Source: an uncultured Clostridia bacterium
GTDB lineage: Bacteria; Bacillota; Clostridia; TANB77; CAG-508
Assembly (NCBI GenBank): GCA_947628215.1
Contig: CANQYZ010000001.1
Coordinates: forward strand, 1 to 64,000
Length of the DNA stretch: 64,000 nucleotides
Direction: 5' to 3'
The translations under genes and the position numbers were made by a program. The notes below the pieces were generated by a model. That model was not told the origin of the DNA and searched no databases. It worked only from the letters and a program-made list of their open reading frames with translations. Positions 1-10,063 of the stretch are shown here, in pieces; the first letter of the stretch is position 1, and the number at the start of each line of letters is the position of its first letter.

Positions 1-344
<344 letters not shown>

Positions 345-354
345 CTACTCCTTC

Positions 355-1377
355 TTATATAATTATCATTGCATCTCCAAAACTAAAAAATCTATATTCT
401 TCATCTACTGCTTTTTTATATGCTTTCATAATAAAATCTCTTCCAGCTAAGCTAGATACAAGCATAATTAAAGTTGACTCTGGTAAATGAAAATTTGTAA
501 TTAAAGAATCTATACATTTAAATTTATATCCTGGATAAATAAAAATATTTGTATCTCCTTCTATTTCTTTCACAAAACCATTTTCATCAGCAACTGATTC
601 TAGTACTCTACATGAAGTAGTACCAACACTTATTACTCTTTTTCCTGATTTTTTAGCATCATTTATTTTATCTGCATCTTCTTTTTTTATGTAAAAATGT
701 TCTGAATGCATATCATGATCTTCTACATTTTCTACTTTCACAGGTCTAAATGTTCCAATTCCAACATGAAGTGTAACATTTGCAATCTCCACACCTTTTT
801 GTTTAATTTTCTCTAAAAGTTCTGGTGTAAAATGTAATCCTGCAGTAGGAGCTGCAGCAGATCCTTCATATTTTGCATATACAGTTTGATATCTATCTTT
901 TTCTTTAAGTGATTCTTTAATATATGGTGGAAGTGGCATAAGTCCTATTTTATCTAATATCTCATTAAAAATTCCCTCATACTTAAATGTAACTTGTCTA
1001 TTTCCATTTTCTAAAACTTTATCTACAGTAGCTTCTAAAATACCATCACCAAATACAACTTTTGCACCTGCTAAAAGTTTTCTTCCAGGTCTTACAATTA
1101 CTTCCCAAGTGTCATTTTCTACTCTTTTTAAAAGTAAAAACTCAACATTTGCTCCTGTTTCTTTTTTTCCATAAAGTCTTGCTGGAATTACTTTAGTATT
1201 ATTTATTACTAAGCAATCACCCTCGTTTAAATAATCTATTACATCTTTAAATACTTTATTTTCAATTGTTTGCTCTTTTCTGTTTAATACCATAAGTCTT
1301 GATTCATCTCTTTTTTCAGATGGATGCTGAGCTATTAATCTTTCTGGTAATTCATAATTAAAATCTGAAACTTTCAT
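355..1377 (-). CDS. queA: S-adenosylmethionine:tRNA ribosyltransferase-isomerase QueA
   Basis: QueA moves the ribosyl group of SAM onto preQ1-modified tRNA to make epoxyqueuosine, the step after Tgt. The 340-residue length is normal for the family. Recognisable blocks are the N-terminal [14 protein letters not shown], the [15 protein letters not shown] block in the middle and the C-terminal [19 protein letters not shown]. It sits in a tight minus-strand array between a membrane protein gene and tgt with about 19 bp on each side, consistent with one operon. It contains no in-frame CGG and reads through without interruption. Confidence 0.97.
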   Translation of the reverse strand: MKVSDFNYELPERLIAQHPSEKRDESRLMVLNRKEQTIENKVFKDVIDYLNEGDCLVINNTKVIPARLYGKKETGANVEFLLLKRVENDTWEVIVRPGRKLLAGAKVVFGDGILEATVDKVLENGNRQVTFKYEGIFNEILDKIGLMPLPPYIKESLKEKDRYQTVYAKYEGSAAAPTAGLHFTPELLEKIKQKGVEIANVTLHVGIGTFRPVKVENVEDHDMHSEHFYIKKEDADKINDAKKSGKRVISVGTTSCRVLESVADENGFVKEIEGDTNIFIYPGYKFKCIDSLITNFHLPESTLIMLVSSLAGRDFIMKAYKKAVDEEYRFFSFGDAMIII

Positions 1378-1396
1378 AAACCTAAATTAACTCCTT

Positions 1397-2797
1397 TTAT
1401 TCTGTTACTTCTACTACAGTATCTACTGTTCCAATATTTGACTTTTCTGCTCTTGTAAATAAAGAAGCAATTATTCTTCCAATACCTACAAAAAAGTTTG
1501 CAGGCTCTCTATTAAATTCAATTTCTTCTGCTACTCTAAAATCGCTTTTATAAAGTGGTTGTGTAGAATATACTATTTTATTTAATCCTGTATAATATGA
1601 ACCATTTTTTATCATTCCTTTTGAATAATCTTTATACCATTCTTTTAAACTTTCTGGTCCATCTTCTTTATAACCATATTTATCATGATCATGTAATCTT
1701 GGAAATTCTATATTATATTCTTCTTGATTTCTTTCTAAAGTATGTAAAAATTCATGTACAAATACTTCTTCTGGGAATGTATCTGATTTTATATCATATT
1801 TATACATTGTAGTGTTTTCCATATCATTTGGAAGTCTTATATCAGAAAATCCTATATTTTTATAACGCATTCCGCCAAGTCCAATCCATTCATTTACTGG
1901 GATTTCAACATTTTTTGTAACATCTCCCATTCTTACAGCAACAAATATATGATCATATTCTTCTTTTTGAACATATTCTTCTATTAAGTCATAAACATCA
2001 TTAGGTTGTATATAATATTTATTTTCTTCATTATAAGATAAAGATGTAAGTGGTTTTGATATATCTATAACTTTAGTTGTAATATCCATTTGGTTACTAG
2101 AGAAATCCTCCATAGTCTTAACAAATCTTGCTAAATTATATTTTATAACTTCTTTATCATTTTTTGTCATAGATACTTTATATTTTTTTCCATTTAATGT
2201 AGCATCTATATTTTCTATATTAAAACAAACTATATTCCATTTTTTATCTTCAAGAGGAACTTTTTCTACTTTAATATCTGAAAACCATGCTTTACCTTTT
2301 GTCTCACCATTTACTCCACCAAGTCTAAATCCAAGATTAACAGAATCTCTATTTTTTGAATTAAACATTAAAGAGATTTCTTGCCAATCTCTATCATCTA
2401 CTATAGCATCACTTTGTTCTACTGTATCTAATATACTAATGCAAGCACCTATTTCAAGTCTATCAGCTTCTTTAGCATCTATTTCTCCTTCTTCAGTTTT
2501 TGATGATAAGTTTTCTGTTTTTACTTTACATGTTACTCTATATCCTGTATCTTTCTCAAGTTTCAATTTCTTATAAAAAACAGCGTCATTATAATCTTTA
2601 TTTTCTATACAAAAGCTATCATAATCACCTGTTTTTTCTTTAGAATCTCTAGAAAAAACAGTAGCTCCACCATTTACTTGAGCTTTTGTATAATCATTAA
2701 AATAAAATTTCTTGTAGAAAAGATAAGTAACTATAATTATAGTAGCAATTACAATTATAAAAAATATTTTTCCTAGTATATTAAAAAAGTTTTTCAT
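1397..2797 (-). CDS. Membrane-anchored protein with HEXXH motif and possible carbohydrate-binding-like region
   Basis: A 466-residue protein of unknown function. One hydrophobic segment at about residues 7-27 looks like an N-terminal anchor or uncleaved signal. Residues 85-180 contain patterns like jelly-roll carbohydrate-binding domains (YRVTCKVKTENL, WFSDIKVEKV). HEFLH at 348-352 fits a zinc-metallopeptidase HEXXH motif, with another His cluster (HDHD) near 370 that could supply a further ligand. Its ATG overlaps the coaE TGA stop (ATGA), so it is probably translationally coupled to coaE. An extracellular metal-dependent hydrolase is an inference from the motif. Confidence 0.6.
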   Translation of the reverse strand: MKNFFNILGKIFFIIVIATIIIVTYLFYKKFYFNDYTKAQVNGGATVFSRDSKEKTGDYDSFCIENKDYNDAVFYKKLKLEKDTGYRVTCKVKTENLSSKTEEGEIDAKEADRLEIGACISILDTVEQSDAIVDDRDWQEISLMFNSKNRDSVNLGFRLGGVNGETKGKAWFSDIKVEKVPLEDKKWNIVCFNIENIDATLNGKKYKVSMTKNDKEVIKYNLARFVKTMEDFSSNQMDITTKVIDISKPLTSLSYNEENKYYIQPNDVYDLIEEYVQKEEYDHIFVAVRMGDVTKNVEIPVNEWIGLGGMRYKNIGFSDIRLPNDMENTTMYKYDIKSDTFPEEVFVHEFLHTLERNQEEYNIEFPRLHDHDKYGYKEDGPESLKEWYKDYSKGMIKNGSYYTGLNKIVYSTQPLYKSDFRVAEEIEFNREPANFFVGIGRIIASLFTRAEKSNIGTVDTVVEVTE

Positions 2798-3382
2798 ATT
2801 TCCTCCAAAATTTTTTCAAATGATTTTTCCAAATTTTCTACATCCTTATCATTGTATATTACAAAATCTGCTTTTCTTATATAATACTCATCATTATTTT
2901 GTATGCTTAGTCTTTTAAGAGCTACTTCTTTTTCTATATTATCTCTTTTGCAAATTCTATCTATCTTATTTTCATCTATTGCAATTACTGCAATTACTTT
3001 ATCACAAATTTTTTCCAAATTTGCCTCAAATAAAAGAGGAGCATCTATTACCACATAATCTTTATCATTGCTTTTCTTTACTTCTTCTTTTATCTCATCT
3101 ACTACAAATTTAAATGTTAAATTATTTAAAGCTAATCTTTTGTCTTCGTCTTTATATATTATTTGTGCTATCTTTTTTCTATCTAAGCTACCATTTTCTA
3201 AGATGCTTTCCTTTCCAAATAATTCTGCCATTTTTTCATAATATTTAGATGAAGTATCATTTGAAAGTTTTTTTGCAATCTTATCTGCATCTATTATCTT
3301 AGAATTATATTTTTCTTTAATTATTTCACATAAAGTCGTCTTTCCGAGCTCCACTTTGACCAGTAATACCAATTATCTTCAT
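2794..3382 (-). CDS. coaE: Dephospho-CoA kinase with CGG +1 site inside the P-loop
   Basis: CoaE phosphorylates dephospho-CoA in the last step of coenzyme A synthesis and is essential in most bacteria. Starting at the ATG at 3382, the protein begins MKIIGITGQSGA, then meets CGG at codon 13. Skipping the C gives GKTTLCEIIKE and completes the Walker A motif GQSGAGKTT. The result is 195 residues, normal for CoaE. The IDADKIAKKL and YVVIDAPLLFE blocks also match. Without recoding the only frame-intact start would lie beyond the P-loop and give an inactive protein. rnhA ends 17 bp upstream, and the stop overlaps the next gene. Confidence 0.93.
3344..3346 (-). other. In-frame CGG +1 recoding site in coaE (Gly13, P-loop)
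   Basis: GCT CGG A: dropping the C gives GCT GGA AAG ACG ACT, the A-G-K-T-T core of the P-loop. The unshifted frame reaches TGA within six codons. Confidence 0.9.
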
Positions 3383-3399
3383 AAAATAAGAATCTCCTT

Positions 3400-3835
3400 T
3401 TAAAGTAAATCTATAGCATTTCTTGCAAGTTCATCACATCTATTATTAAATTCATTATCAGCATGACCTTTTACTTTGATAAACTCTATATTATGCTTTT
3501 TAGTAAAATCATATAATTCTTCCCAAAGTTCTTGATTTTTTACTTTTTCTTTTCCTGATGTCTTCCAACCATTTTTTATCCAATTATAAATCCATCCTTG
3601 ATTAAATGCATTTACAACATAAGCACTATCACTATATACTTTAACATTGCACTTATGTTTTAAAAGTCTTAAAGCCTCTAAAACAGCTGTTATTTCCATA
3701 ATATTATTAGTAGTGTTTTTATCTCCTCCTGATATTTCTTTCTTTTTATCTTTGTACATTAAAATAGCTCCATATCCTCCGGGGACCTGGATTACCACTA
3801 CATGCTCCATCTGTATAAATTACTACATCATCCAT
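3400..3835 (-). CDS. rnhA: Ribonuclease HI with one CGG +1 site
   Basis: RNase HI cuts the RNA strand of RNA-DNA hybrids. From the ATG at 3835 (AGGAG upstream) the protein starts [18 protein letters not shown], with the first catalytic Asp in [17 protein letters not shown] at codon 19 must be passed with a +1 step to continue [15 protein letters not shown]. Downstream [13 protein letters not shown] carries the catalytic Glu, [12 protein letters not shown] a catalytic Asp, and [17 protein letters not shown] the C-terminal His and Asp. The product is 144 residues, typical of bacterial RNase HI. It heads the rnhA-coaE-1397-queA-tgt array, back to back with tmcAL. Confidence 0.94.
3779..3781 (-). 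other. In-frame CGG +1 recoding site in rnhA (Gly19)
   Basis: CCC CGG A: dropping the C gives GGT CCC GGA GGA TAT, restoring NPGPGGYG, a conserved loop beside the catalytic Asp. Confidence 0.9.
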
Positions 3836-3864
3836 TTTTTCTTTACTCCTTAAGAGACCAAAAC

Positions 3865-3893
3865 TTGTTAATATTGCGTATTTATGGTATTAT
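3865..3893 (+). promoter_or_regulatory. Sigma-A type promoter for tmcAL
   Basis: TTGTTA (3865-3870) and TATTAT (3888-3893) are separated by 17 bp, upstream of the AAGGAG site and TTG start of tmcAL. Confidence 0.6.
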
Positions 3894-3937
3894 ATCAGTA
3901 ATTTTAAAATTATACAATAAATAAGGAGCAATTTAAA

Positions 3938-5186
3938 TTGGAAAAAGTACTCGGAATAATTGCAGAATATAATCCATTTCATAATGGACATATGTATCAC
4001 TTAGAAGAATCAAAAAAGAAAACAGGTGCTAAATTCGTAGTAACAGTAGTTGGAAATAACTTTACTCAAAGAGGCGATGTTTCTATACTAGATAAATGGA
4101 ATAAAACAAAAATGGCTATTTTAAATGGATCTGACTTAGTAATAGAACTTCCATCTATATACTCTATATCTTCTGCTGAAAATTTTGCATATGGCGCTGT
4201 CTCTATTTTGGATTCTTTAAATATTATAAGTAATTTATCATTTGGATCAGAGTCACGGTAATATAGAAGATTTTGAAAAAGTATTAGATATAATGGATGA
4301 ATCAAAAGAAGATTCTACTTTTAAAAAAGTCTTAAAAGAAGAACTTTTAAAAGGACTATCTTATCCTAAAGCTAAAAGCAATAGCTTAGAAAAAGTAGCT
4401 CCAGAATATAAAGACTTCTTATCTTCAAATAATATTTTAGGATTAGAGTATATAAAAGCTCTAAAAAAAATAAATTCTATAATTGTTCCTATCACAATTA
4501 AAAGAAAAGATTCTGCATTTATTGATGAAAATTTAAATAAAAAAAGTAATATAACAAGTGCGACTTCTTTAAGAAATATTTTAAATGAAAATACAAATCT
4601 TAAAAATAATGAAGATTTAAAATTAATTGAAAACTATGTACCAAATAGTACTCTTAAGATATTAGAAGATTTTAAATGCGAAAATAAATATTTTCCAAAT
4701 TTAAAAAATTTTGAAAAAGAAATAATATATACATTAAATAGATTATCTTTTAAAGAATTCGGAAATATTCCAGATGTATATGAAGGATTAGAATATAAAA
4801 TAAAAAAAGCAGCTTTAAACTGTTCTTCTCTAGAAGAACTTGTAGAAAATATTAAAAGTAAAAGATATACTTTATCTAGAATAAATAGAATTTTAGTATC
4901 TTCTCTTTTAGGAATTACTAAACAAGATTTAGAAATGTCTAAAAATATAACTCCATATGTTAGAATACTTGGATTTTCTAAATCTGGAAAAGAACTTATA
5001 TCTAAAATAGTAAATCAAAATCCAAATATAAATTTAGTTACAAGTGTTAAATCATTTGAAAATAGCTTATCTGATAGTAATTTAAAAAGAATGCTAGATA
5101 TTGATATATTCTCAACTAATGTTTATAACTTAATTCTTAAGAAAAAAAATACAAATGATTATAATGGAAAATTATTGGAGATTTAA
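3938..5186 (+). CDS. tmcAL: tRNA(Met) cytidine acetate ligase-type protein (YlbM family) with one CGG +1 site
   Basis: TmcAL acetylates the wobble cytidine of elongator tRNA-Met using acetate and ATP. The N-terminus [19 protein letters not shown] is the nucleotidyltransferase HIGH-like signature of this family. The start is a TTG at 3938 placed after AAGGAG; no ATG fits better. The zero frame hits TAA directly after CGG at codon 107. The +1 step gives [15 protein letters not shown], a conserved region in YlbM proteins, and the total of 415 residues is the usual size. The gene ends 5 bp before the RluA-type gene, so these two RNA-modification genes probably form an operon. Confidence 0.92.
4256..4258 (+). 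other. In-frame CGG +1 recoding site in tmcAL (Gly107)
   Basis: TCA CGG TAA: a stop codon follows CGG immediately in the zero frame. Dropping the C reads TCA GGT AAT ATA, restoring FGSESGNI. Confidence 0.9.
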
Positions 5187-5191
5187 AATTA

Positions 5192-6104
5192 ATGAGAAAA
5201 ATAATAGTTGATAATAAAAATAACGGAAAACTTTTGTCTACATTTTTATTAAATAATTTTGATGGTTTGACTACTAACCTTTTTTATAAAACTTTAAGGA
5301 AAAAAGATATCCGTATAAATGATAAAAAGATATCAGAAAATGTAAAAGTATATGAAAATGATGAAGTCACAATATTTTTGACAGATGAGTATTTATTTAA
5401 AAATAATAAAAGCAATAAAAATGCAGATAAAAATAATCTTGAAAAAAATAATAATATAATAATAGACTTTGTATACGAAGATGAAAATATATTAGTTGTA
5501 AATAAGCCTCAAGGAATATCAGTTACTGAAAATTCTTTAAATGAAGAAACTTTAGAAGAAATTTTAAGTAAAAAGTATAGCTTTATTAAACCATGTCATA
5601 GATTAGATAGAAATACATCCGGTCTTGTAGTATTTGCTAAAAATGAAGAATCTTTAAATATTCTTTTAGATAAGTTTAAGAAAAAAGAAATAGACAAAAA
5701 ATATATTTGTGATGTTTATGGAATATTAGAAAAAAAAGAAGATACTTTAATAGGATACTTATTTAAAGATACAAAAAAATCAATTGTATATGTATCTTCT
5801 ACTAAAAAGAAAAATTATCAAGAAATAATTACAAAATATAAAGTTATTTCTGAAAATAAAAAAGATAACTTTTCTACTTTAGAAGTATCACTAATTACTG
5901 GAAGAACTCATCAAATAAGAGCTCACCTTTCATTTATTGGTCATCCTATAATTGGAGATCGGAAAATATGGTAAAAATGAAATAAATAAAAAGTTTAAAG
6001 AAAAATATCAAAGATTATCTAGCACTGAAATTAAATTTAATTTTAAATCAGATGCTGGAATCTTAAATTATTTAAATAACTTAAAATTATCTATAAAAAA
6101 ATAA
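5192..6104 (+). CDS. RluA-family 23S rRNA/tRNA pseudouridine synthase with one CGG +1 site
   Basis: Pseudouridine synthase of the RluA group. Residues 1-60 look like an S4-type RNA-binding region. The catalytic Asp is D139 in CHRLDRNTSGLVVFAK. Further family motifs are ILVVNKPQGISV near 100-111 and GRTHQIRAHL, followed by GHPIIGD. CGG at codon 257 precedes the final 46 residues; a +1 step gives GDGKYGKNEINKKFKEKYQ and a stop at 6104, for a total of 303 residues. Without the shift the protein ends four codons later. The exact rRNA or tRNA target cannot be told from sequence. Confidence 0.93.
5960..5962 (+). other. In-frame CGG +1 recoding site in RluA-family gene (Gly257)
   Basis: GAT CGG A: dropping the C gives GAT GGA AAA TAT GGT, matching the family's GDxxYG motif. 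The zero frame stops at TAA three codons later. Confidence 0.87.
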
Positions 6105-6131
6105 AGCTTTTAATTAAGCCTTATTTTTTTT
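6100..6131 (+). terminator. Rho-independent terminator after the RluA-family gene
   Basis: An imperfect AATAAAGCTT / AAGCCTTATT hairpin is followed by a run of T; the stop codon lies in its left arm. Confidence 0.55.
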
Positions 6132-6178
6132 ATATTTACTTTTATTTTTTATTTTAATCATCTTAAATTAATTATATT

Positions 6179-6742
6179 TTATTCTTTATTTTTACTGCTT
6201 TCTGAAAAACTTAAGACTTTTCCACAAAAAGCAATAATTTCTGTACTATTTCTTTGTGCTATTCCTTTTCCAATAGCCTTTCCTCCAACAGTTAAAGATG
6301 CTACAAAAGCACTCATCATAAACTGAATATCAAAAGAAATGTTAAAAGCAGCAGTTATTTTTAATGTAACAACCGCACTTATAGCACCACTAAGTACTCC
6401 GCATATATCTCCTATAACATCGGCACAAATATTTGCAACCTTTGCAGAAGATTTTATTAATTTAATTGATGTTTTGGCACCTTTTGCTTTTTTAGATGCC
6501 ATTGCATGGAAATTCTCTTCTTTTCCTACAGTGACTGCAACACCAATTATATCAAATATAATTCCTACAAAAATTATAACAATTAAAAGAATAATTGCTG
6601 GAATAACTGATATATCTTTTATAGCAATTGCAGAAATATAAGAAAAAAATAGAGAGAGAATAAAGGTAGTTATAAAGATTGTCAAAAACCATTTATAATT
6701 AGATTTTTCCCCTCTTTTATTCCTATTTGTATTATTATTCAT
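6179..6742 (-). CDS. Small membrane protein of unknown function
   Basis: A 187-residue protein with two strongly hydrophobic segments near residues 18-40 and 47-72 and a Gly/Ala-rich C-terminal half with further hydrophobic stretches (about 105-160). The VGKEENFHAMASKKAKGAK block between them resembles Clostridia proteins sometimes labelled CorB-like, but the ion-transport domains that name implies are not visible. GGGAGA precedes the ATG. It lies between the RluA-type terminator and a decayed stretch, so no operon partner is evident. Function unknown. Confidence 0.6.
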   Translation of the reverse strand: MNNNTNRNKRGEKSNYKWFLTIFITTFILSLFFSYISAIAIKDISVIPAIILLIVIIFVGIIFDIIGVAVTVGKEENFHAMASKKAKGAKTSIKLIKSSAKVANICADVIGDICGVLSGAISAVVTLKITAAFNISFDIQFMMSAFVASLTVGGKAIGKGIAQRNSTEIIAFCGKVLSFSESSKNKE

Positions 6743-7100
6743 AATTACTAGGCTTCTCCCTATTTTTTCTAGATGGTAAAAACTTATGTAAATTTTACGG
6801 TTTAGGTCTAGCAGAATTTCTCTACTTTCTACTAATCATTACTAATTAGCCGTTTCCGTTTAAAGAAAATATTCTTAAAAAGATAAGAACGCTAGATCGC
6901 CACTTAAATCCGTACCTTAATCCAAAAGTTTCTTAAATCTAAGTAAAGTTGACTTAACATTCTAGAAGTTTTCCTTAATGTACTGTACCCTATTATTAGT
7001 TTCTTTTGCAATAACAATTTCATAACCTTAGTAAAATCATCTGGCCAGAATCATTTACTAATTCTGATTAATCCCAATATTATCACTCAAAACAGGTAGT

Positions 7101-7116
7101 GTGTAAAATTATACAC
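7101..7116. repeat. Short palindrome GTGTA-aaatta-TACAC
   Basis: A perfect 5-bp inverted repeat with a 6-bp AT spacer inside the decayed stretch. It could be an element end or an operator. Confidence 0.35.
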
Positions 7117-7362
7117 TGTAGTCAAATCTATGTTGTTTAAGATATAAAAACAACAGCGACTCAAGGGTTCTAAATATATATGCCATTACATATTGCCCTA
7201 TTGTCTATATTTTCTAGTAGAACACAAGCTTGGCGTCTTGCGCAAATACTAAAAATCGGCGATTCAAATACCATTTGTGGATTTTTAGCCCCACCCTCAT
7301 AATAGACAGTACAACTAGAATAATGCACCATCAGATTTATTATAACATTTTGAGTAAAAAGT

Positions 7363-7409
7363 AGCAAGATAAGTTTTGGTTAATTTTAATTTAATTTAAA
7401 CTTATCTTG
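7363..7409. repeat. Inverted repeat GCAAGATAAG...CTTATCTTGC
   Basis: Ten-base arms separated by an AT-rich loop of about 27 bp lie downstream of the 7436-9892 gene. No strong T run follows on the minus strand, so a terminator role is uncertain. Related GCAAGATAA words occur near 16206. Confidence 0.4.
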
Positions 7410-7435
7410 CATTTATAATAAGCAATTTTTATATT

Positions 7436-9892
7436 TTATGTATTTATCTCTTCTATGCTCTCTTTTTCTTCGTTTTTCTCTTCATTTTGAGATTCTACAT
7501 TTTCATCTAATATTTCCGCGTTCTTATTCTCTTTTTGCTTAAGCTCTAGGTCATACTCCTCTAAATATACATATACAATTTTAGGCTTTTCACTTACTGT
7601 AATTTCATTAAAATATCTATTTGTTTTAAACTTTACTTTATTTTTTAAATTAAATTCATACTTATCACTATCAATAAGAACTTTAGTAGATATGTTCATT
7701 CCAAGTGGAAGAGTATTGTTATTATTATCAAAGAAAATTATATTAGATAAATATACAAGTGGCATATCATCTTTAATATTTAATTTTACAAGTTTGATTG
7801 CGCTTTCTTCTTTATGTTTATATTGTTCTATTTCTTTTTCTATATCTAAATTATAAATATCAAATCCTTTTTCATGAACTTTATCATTAATTGGAATTAT
7901 TTTAAAAATTGACATATCATAAATAGATCTAATCTTTGCTAAAGATTCATTTAAAGAATTTACTATCATTTGCAATCTTTCAGTAAAATCAAAAACATCA
8001 ATCTTTTTATTTATATTTAATATCTGATATTTATCTTTTTCATTTTCTCTATGACTTTTATTTCCAATATATTTAACTTGTGTTAAATCATCTTTTGTAG
8101 CACCTAATACATCAAAAGAATCTTCTCCTTGAAGTGAAGTTTTAGAATATTGTTTTTTAAGAGACATAAATACTTTTTCAATCTCGTCTTTATCCATATC
8201 TCCTGCTTTTAGCATATTGATTATTGGAAGGATTTCTTTATCGTTTGCTAAGAAAACATTATCTAGCTCTGTTTTAGATAATTTTACTCTTTGATTTTTA
8301 TCTGCAGTAACACCAAGATCTTCAAAATCAGACTCAAAATCAAATCTTCTTTTAAATCTTTCCTTGTCAACAATTGAAGTCTCGTTTCCAACTTCAAGTT
8401 CTAATACTTCATCTTTATTTGCAAATTTCCAAAAGTCAAATATACTCTTCTTGTGCTTATCTATTTCTTTTATATATAAAGTAGCATTTTCTATTTTCTT
8501 ATTTAAATTTAAAAGTTTTAAATCTAATGCTTTAATATCTTGTCTAATATCACTTAAATTTCTATTAGACTTTTCGTATATCTTATTTATACTTACTAAA
8601 TCATCTATTGTATAATATTTTTTAGACTCTTTTTTTTCTTCTTTTTCTTCTATTTCTTTTTCTTCTGAGCGCTTATTTCTTTCTTCCCTGTTTTTCTTAA
8701 AATCTTCTTTAAGCTTCATTAATTCTTTTTTATTTTCTTCTGCTATTTCATCATCATTTTTCTTTCTTTTTCCACCCTTAAAGAAGTATTTTACTTTTCC
8801 AAAGAAAGTCTTTTTATACTCTAAATATGTAGAAATTTCTTTTTGCTTTTTAAAATATTCTGCTTCTTTTTCTTTAGTTTCTTCTTTTAAAATTTTAAGA
8901 TGTTTTTCTTCCTCATATACTTCTTTAGTTAAGTCTTTAATGTCTTGCTCTGTCTCTTCATATTTTTCTTTTACAAATTTTGCAAGATCTGCAAATGTTA
9001 ATACTTTATCATCATATGTAAATTCTAAATGACTATCATTGTCAATTTGAGTCTTAAATTTATATCTACTAGACACTTCAGTTTGAAGTATAAATAACGC
9101 CTTTAACAGTTTATAAAATTGCTCTCCTTCTTCTTTAGAATTAAGCACTATTTTATAAGTAGTTTTTAAACTTTCATATGCATATGTCTCGCCTACAATT
9201 TGAACTGAAAGTTTATCATCTTTATCATATACTTCATATACTAAAGGCCAATTTTTATTAAATACCCATAAATAATTTTCAATATCATTTATAAATTTAT
9301 TAGATAAAATCTTTTCGCTATAATTTACATAGCTTATTGGAACATATATCTTTTCTACTTGCTTTTTGGCTTTTGATGTATATAAATCAACTTGTCTTTT
9401 TAATAAATAGAAAAATTCTGAATATGTATCTTCTTTTGTAGATGCAAGCATAAAATATCTTTCTGTTTTTTCATTATAATAAATTTGCCATAATTGATTT
9501 CTTGGATAAAACACTTTAAATGGGATCTCATCACTCATTTCATTTTGTCTATTATTTATTTCATAAAATTCTTCTAATGAAAAATCTTCAAGCATCCTAA
9601 TAAAATCTTTTTGTCTTTCAAAGTCTTCTGCTGTCTTTGGCTTTTTTAAATAGGTTGCAAGTGAAGAAGCCCTTGAATATTTTTCTTTTATAGGGTCATC
9701 TCTATAAGCAGGTGTACAATAAATGTCTATATCTTCAATTGGAACATATTTATATACTTTTAGCTCTTTGTCACTATTTAATCTTGAAGGATTAAATTTT
9801 AAAGGCTCTACTTCATTTAGAAATTTAGGATTGCTACCATCTAAATCCAGTCCAAGAAAATCTAGTTTTTCCTTAATATCTTGATTTGCCAA
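7436..9892 (-). CDS. Large coiled-coil protein of unknown function
   Basis: An 818-residue hydrophilic protein without a signal peptide or membrane segment. Residues about 300-500 are rich in Lys/Glu heptads (KEKYEETEQD, KEETKEKEAEYFKKQK, EEKEIEEKEEKKESKK) and should form a long coiled coil. The flanking N- and C-terminal regions look globular, and the tail is acidic. No catalytic motif is recognised. It stands alone on the minus strand, about 170 bp from the end of thrS and beyond that gene's terminator. A cytoplasmic structural or scaffold role is possible but unsupported. Confidence 0.6.
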   Translation of the reverse strand: MANQDIKEKLDFLGLDLDGSNPKFLNEVEPLKFNPSRLNSDKELKVYKYVPIEDIDIYCTPAYRDDPIKEKYSRASSLATYLKKPKTAEDFERQKDFIRMLEDFSLEEFYEINNRQNEMSDEIPFKVFYPRNQLWQIYYNEKTERYFMLASTKEDTYSEFFYLLKRQVDLYTSKAKKQVEKIYVPISYVNYSEKILSNKFINDIENYLWVFNKNWPLVYEVYDKDDKLSVQIVGETYAYESLKTTYKIVLNSKEEGEQFYKLLKALFILQTEVSSRYKFKTQIDNDSHLEFTYDDKVLTFADLAKFVKEKYEETEQDIKDLTKEVYEEEKHLKILKEETKEKEAEYFKKQKEISTYLEYKKTFFGKVKYFFKGGKRKKNDDEIAEENKKELMKLKEDFKKNREERNKRSEEKEIEEKEEKKESKKYYTIDDLVSINKIYEKSNRNLSDIRQDIKALDLKLLNLNKKIENATLYIKEIDKHKKSIFDFWKFANKDEVLELEVGNETSIVDKERFKRRFDFESDFEDLGVTADKNQRVKLSKTELDNVFLANDKEILPIINMLKAGDMDKDEIEKVFMSLKKQYSKTSLQGEDSFDVLGATKDDLTQVKYIGNKSHRENEKDKYQILNINKKIDVFDFTERLQMIVNSLNESLAKIRSIYDMSIFKIIPINDKVHEKGFDIYNLDIEKEIEQYKHKEESAIKLVKLNIKDDMPLVYLSNIIFFDNNNNTLPLGMNISTKVLIDSDKYEFNLKNKVKFKTNRYFNEITVSEKPKIVYVYLEEYDLELKQKENKNAEILDENVESQNEEKNEEKESIEEINT

Positions 9893-10020
9893 CTTACTCT
9901 TGTACCTTCTCCCTTTATTTTAAGTTTAAATTCATAATATAGCACAGTATATCATAAGATATGTTTTTTTCCAAGAATTTTTTTGTATAAATATTTTCAT
10001 TTTTTAACTATTTCTAAGCA

Positions 10021-10054
10021 AAATAAAGTGCAAAATTATTTTGCACTTTATTTT
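10021..10054 (-). terminator. Terminator after thrS
   Basis: AAAGTGCAAAAT/ATTTTGCACTTT hairpin followed by T-rich sequence on both sides, just past the thrS stop. Confidence 0.7.
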
Positions 10055-10063
10055 CAAAAAATA

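Larger units (their letters stand above)
6743..7435. other. Gene-free, probably decayed stretch of about 690 bp
   Basis: No convincing gene on either strand. The composition is less AT-skewed than its surroundings (many CCG, GGCC and CGC words). Short minus-strand open pieces broken by several stops between about 7050 and 6850 read like protein but match nothing I can name. A perfect GTGTA..TACAC palindrome lies at 7101-7116, of the kind found at insertion-sequence ends. It may be the remains of a mobile element; the family is undetermined. Confidence 0.35.

Noticed and set aside
7170..7367. A 65-codon minus-strand open frame in the gene-free stretch
   Set aside because: No ribosome binding site, no recognisable protein character and unusual codons for this genome.
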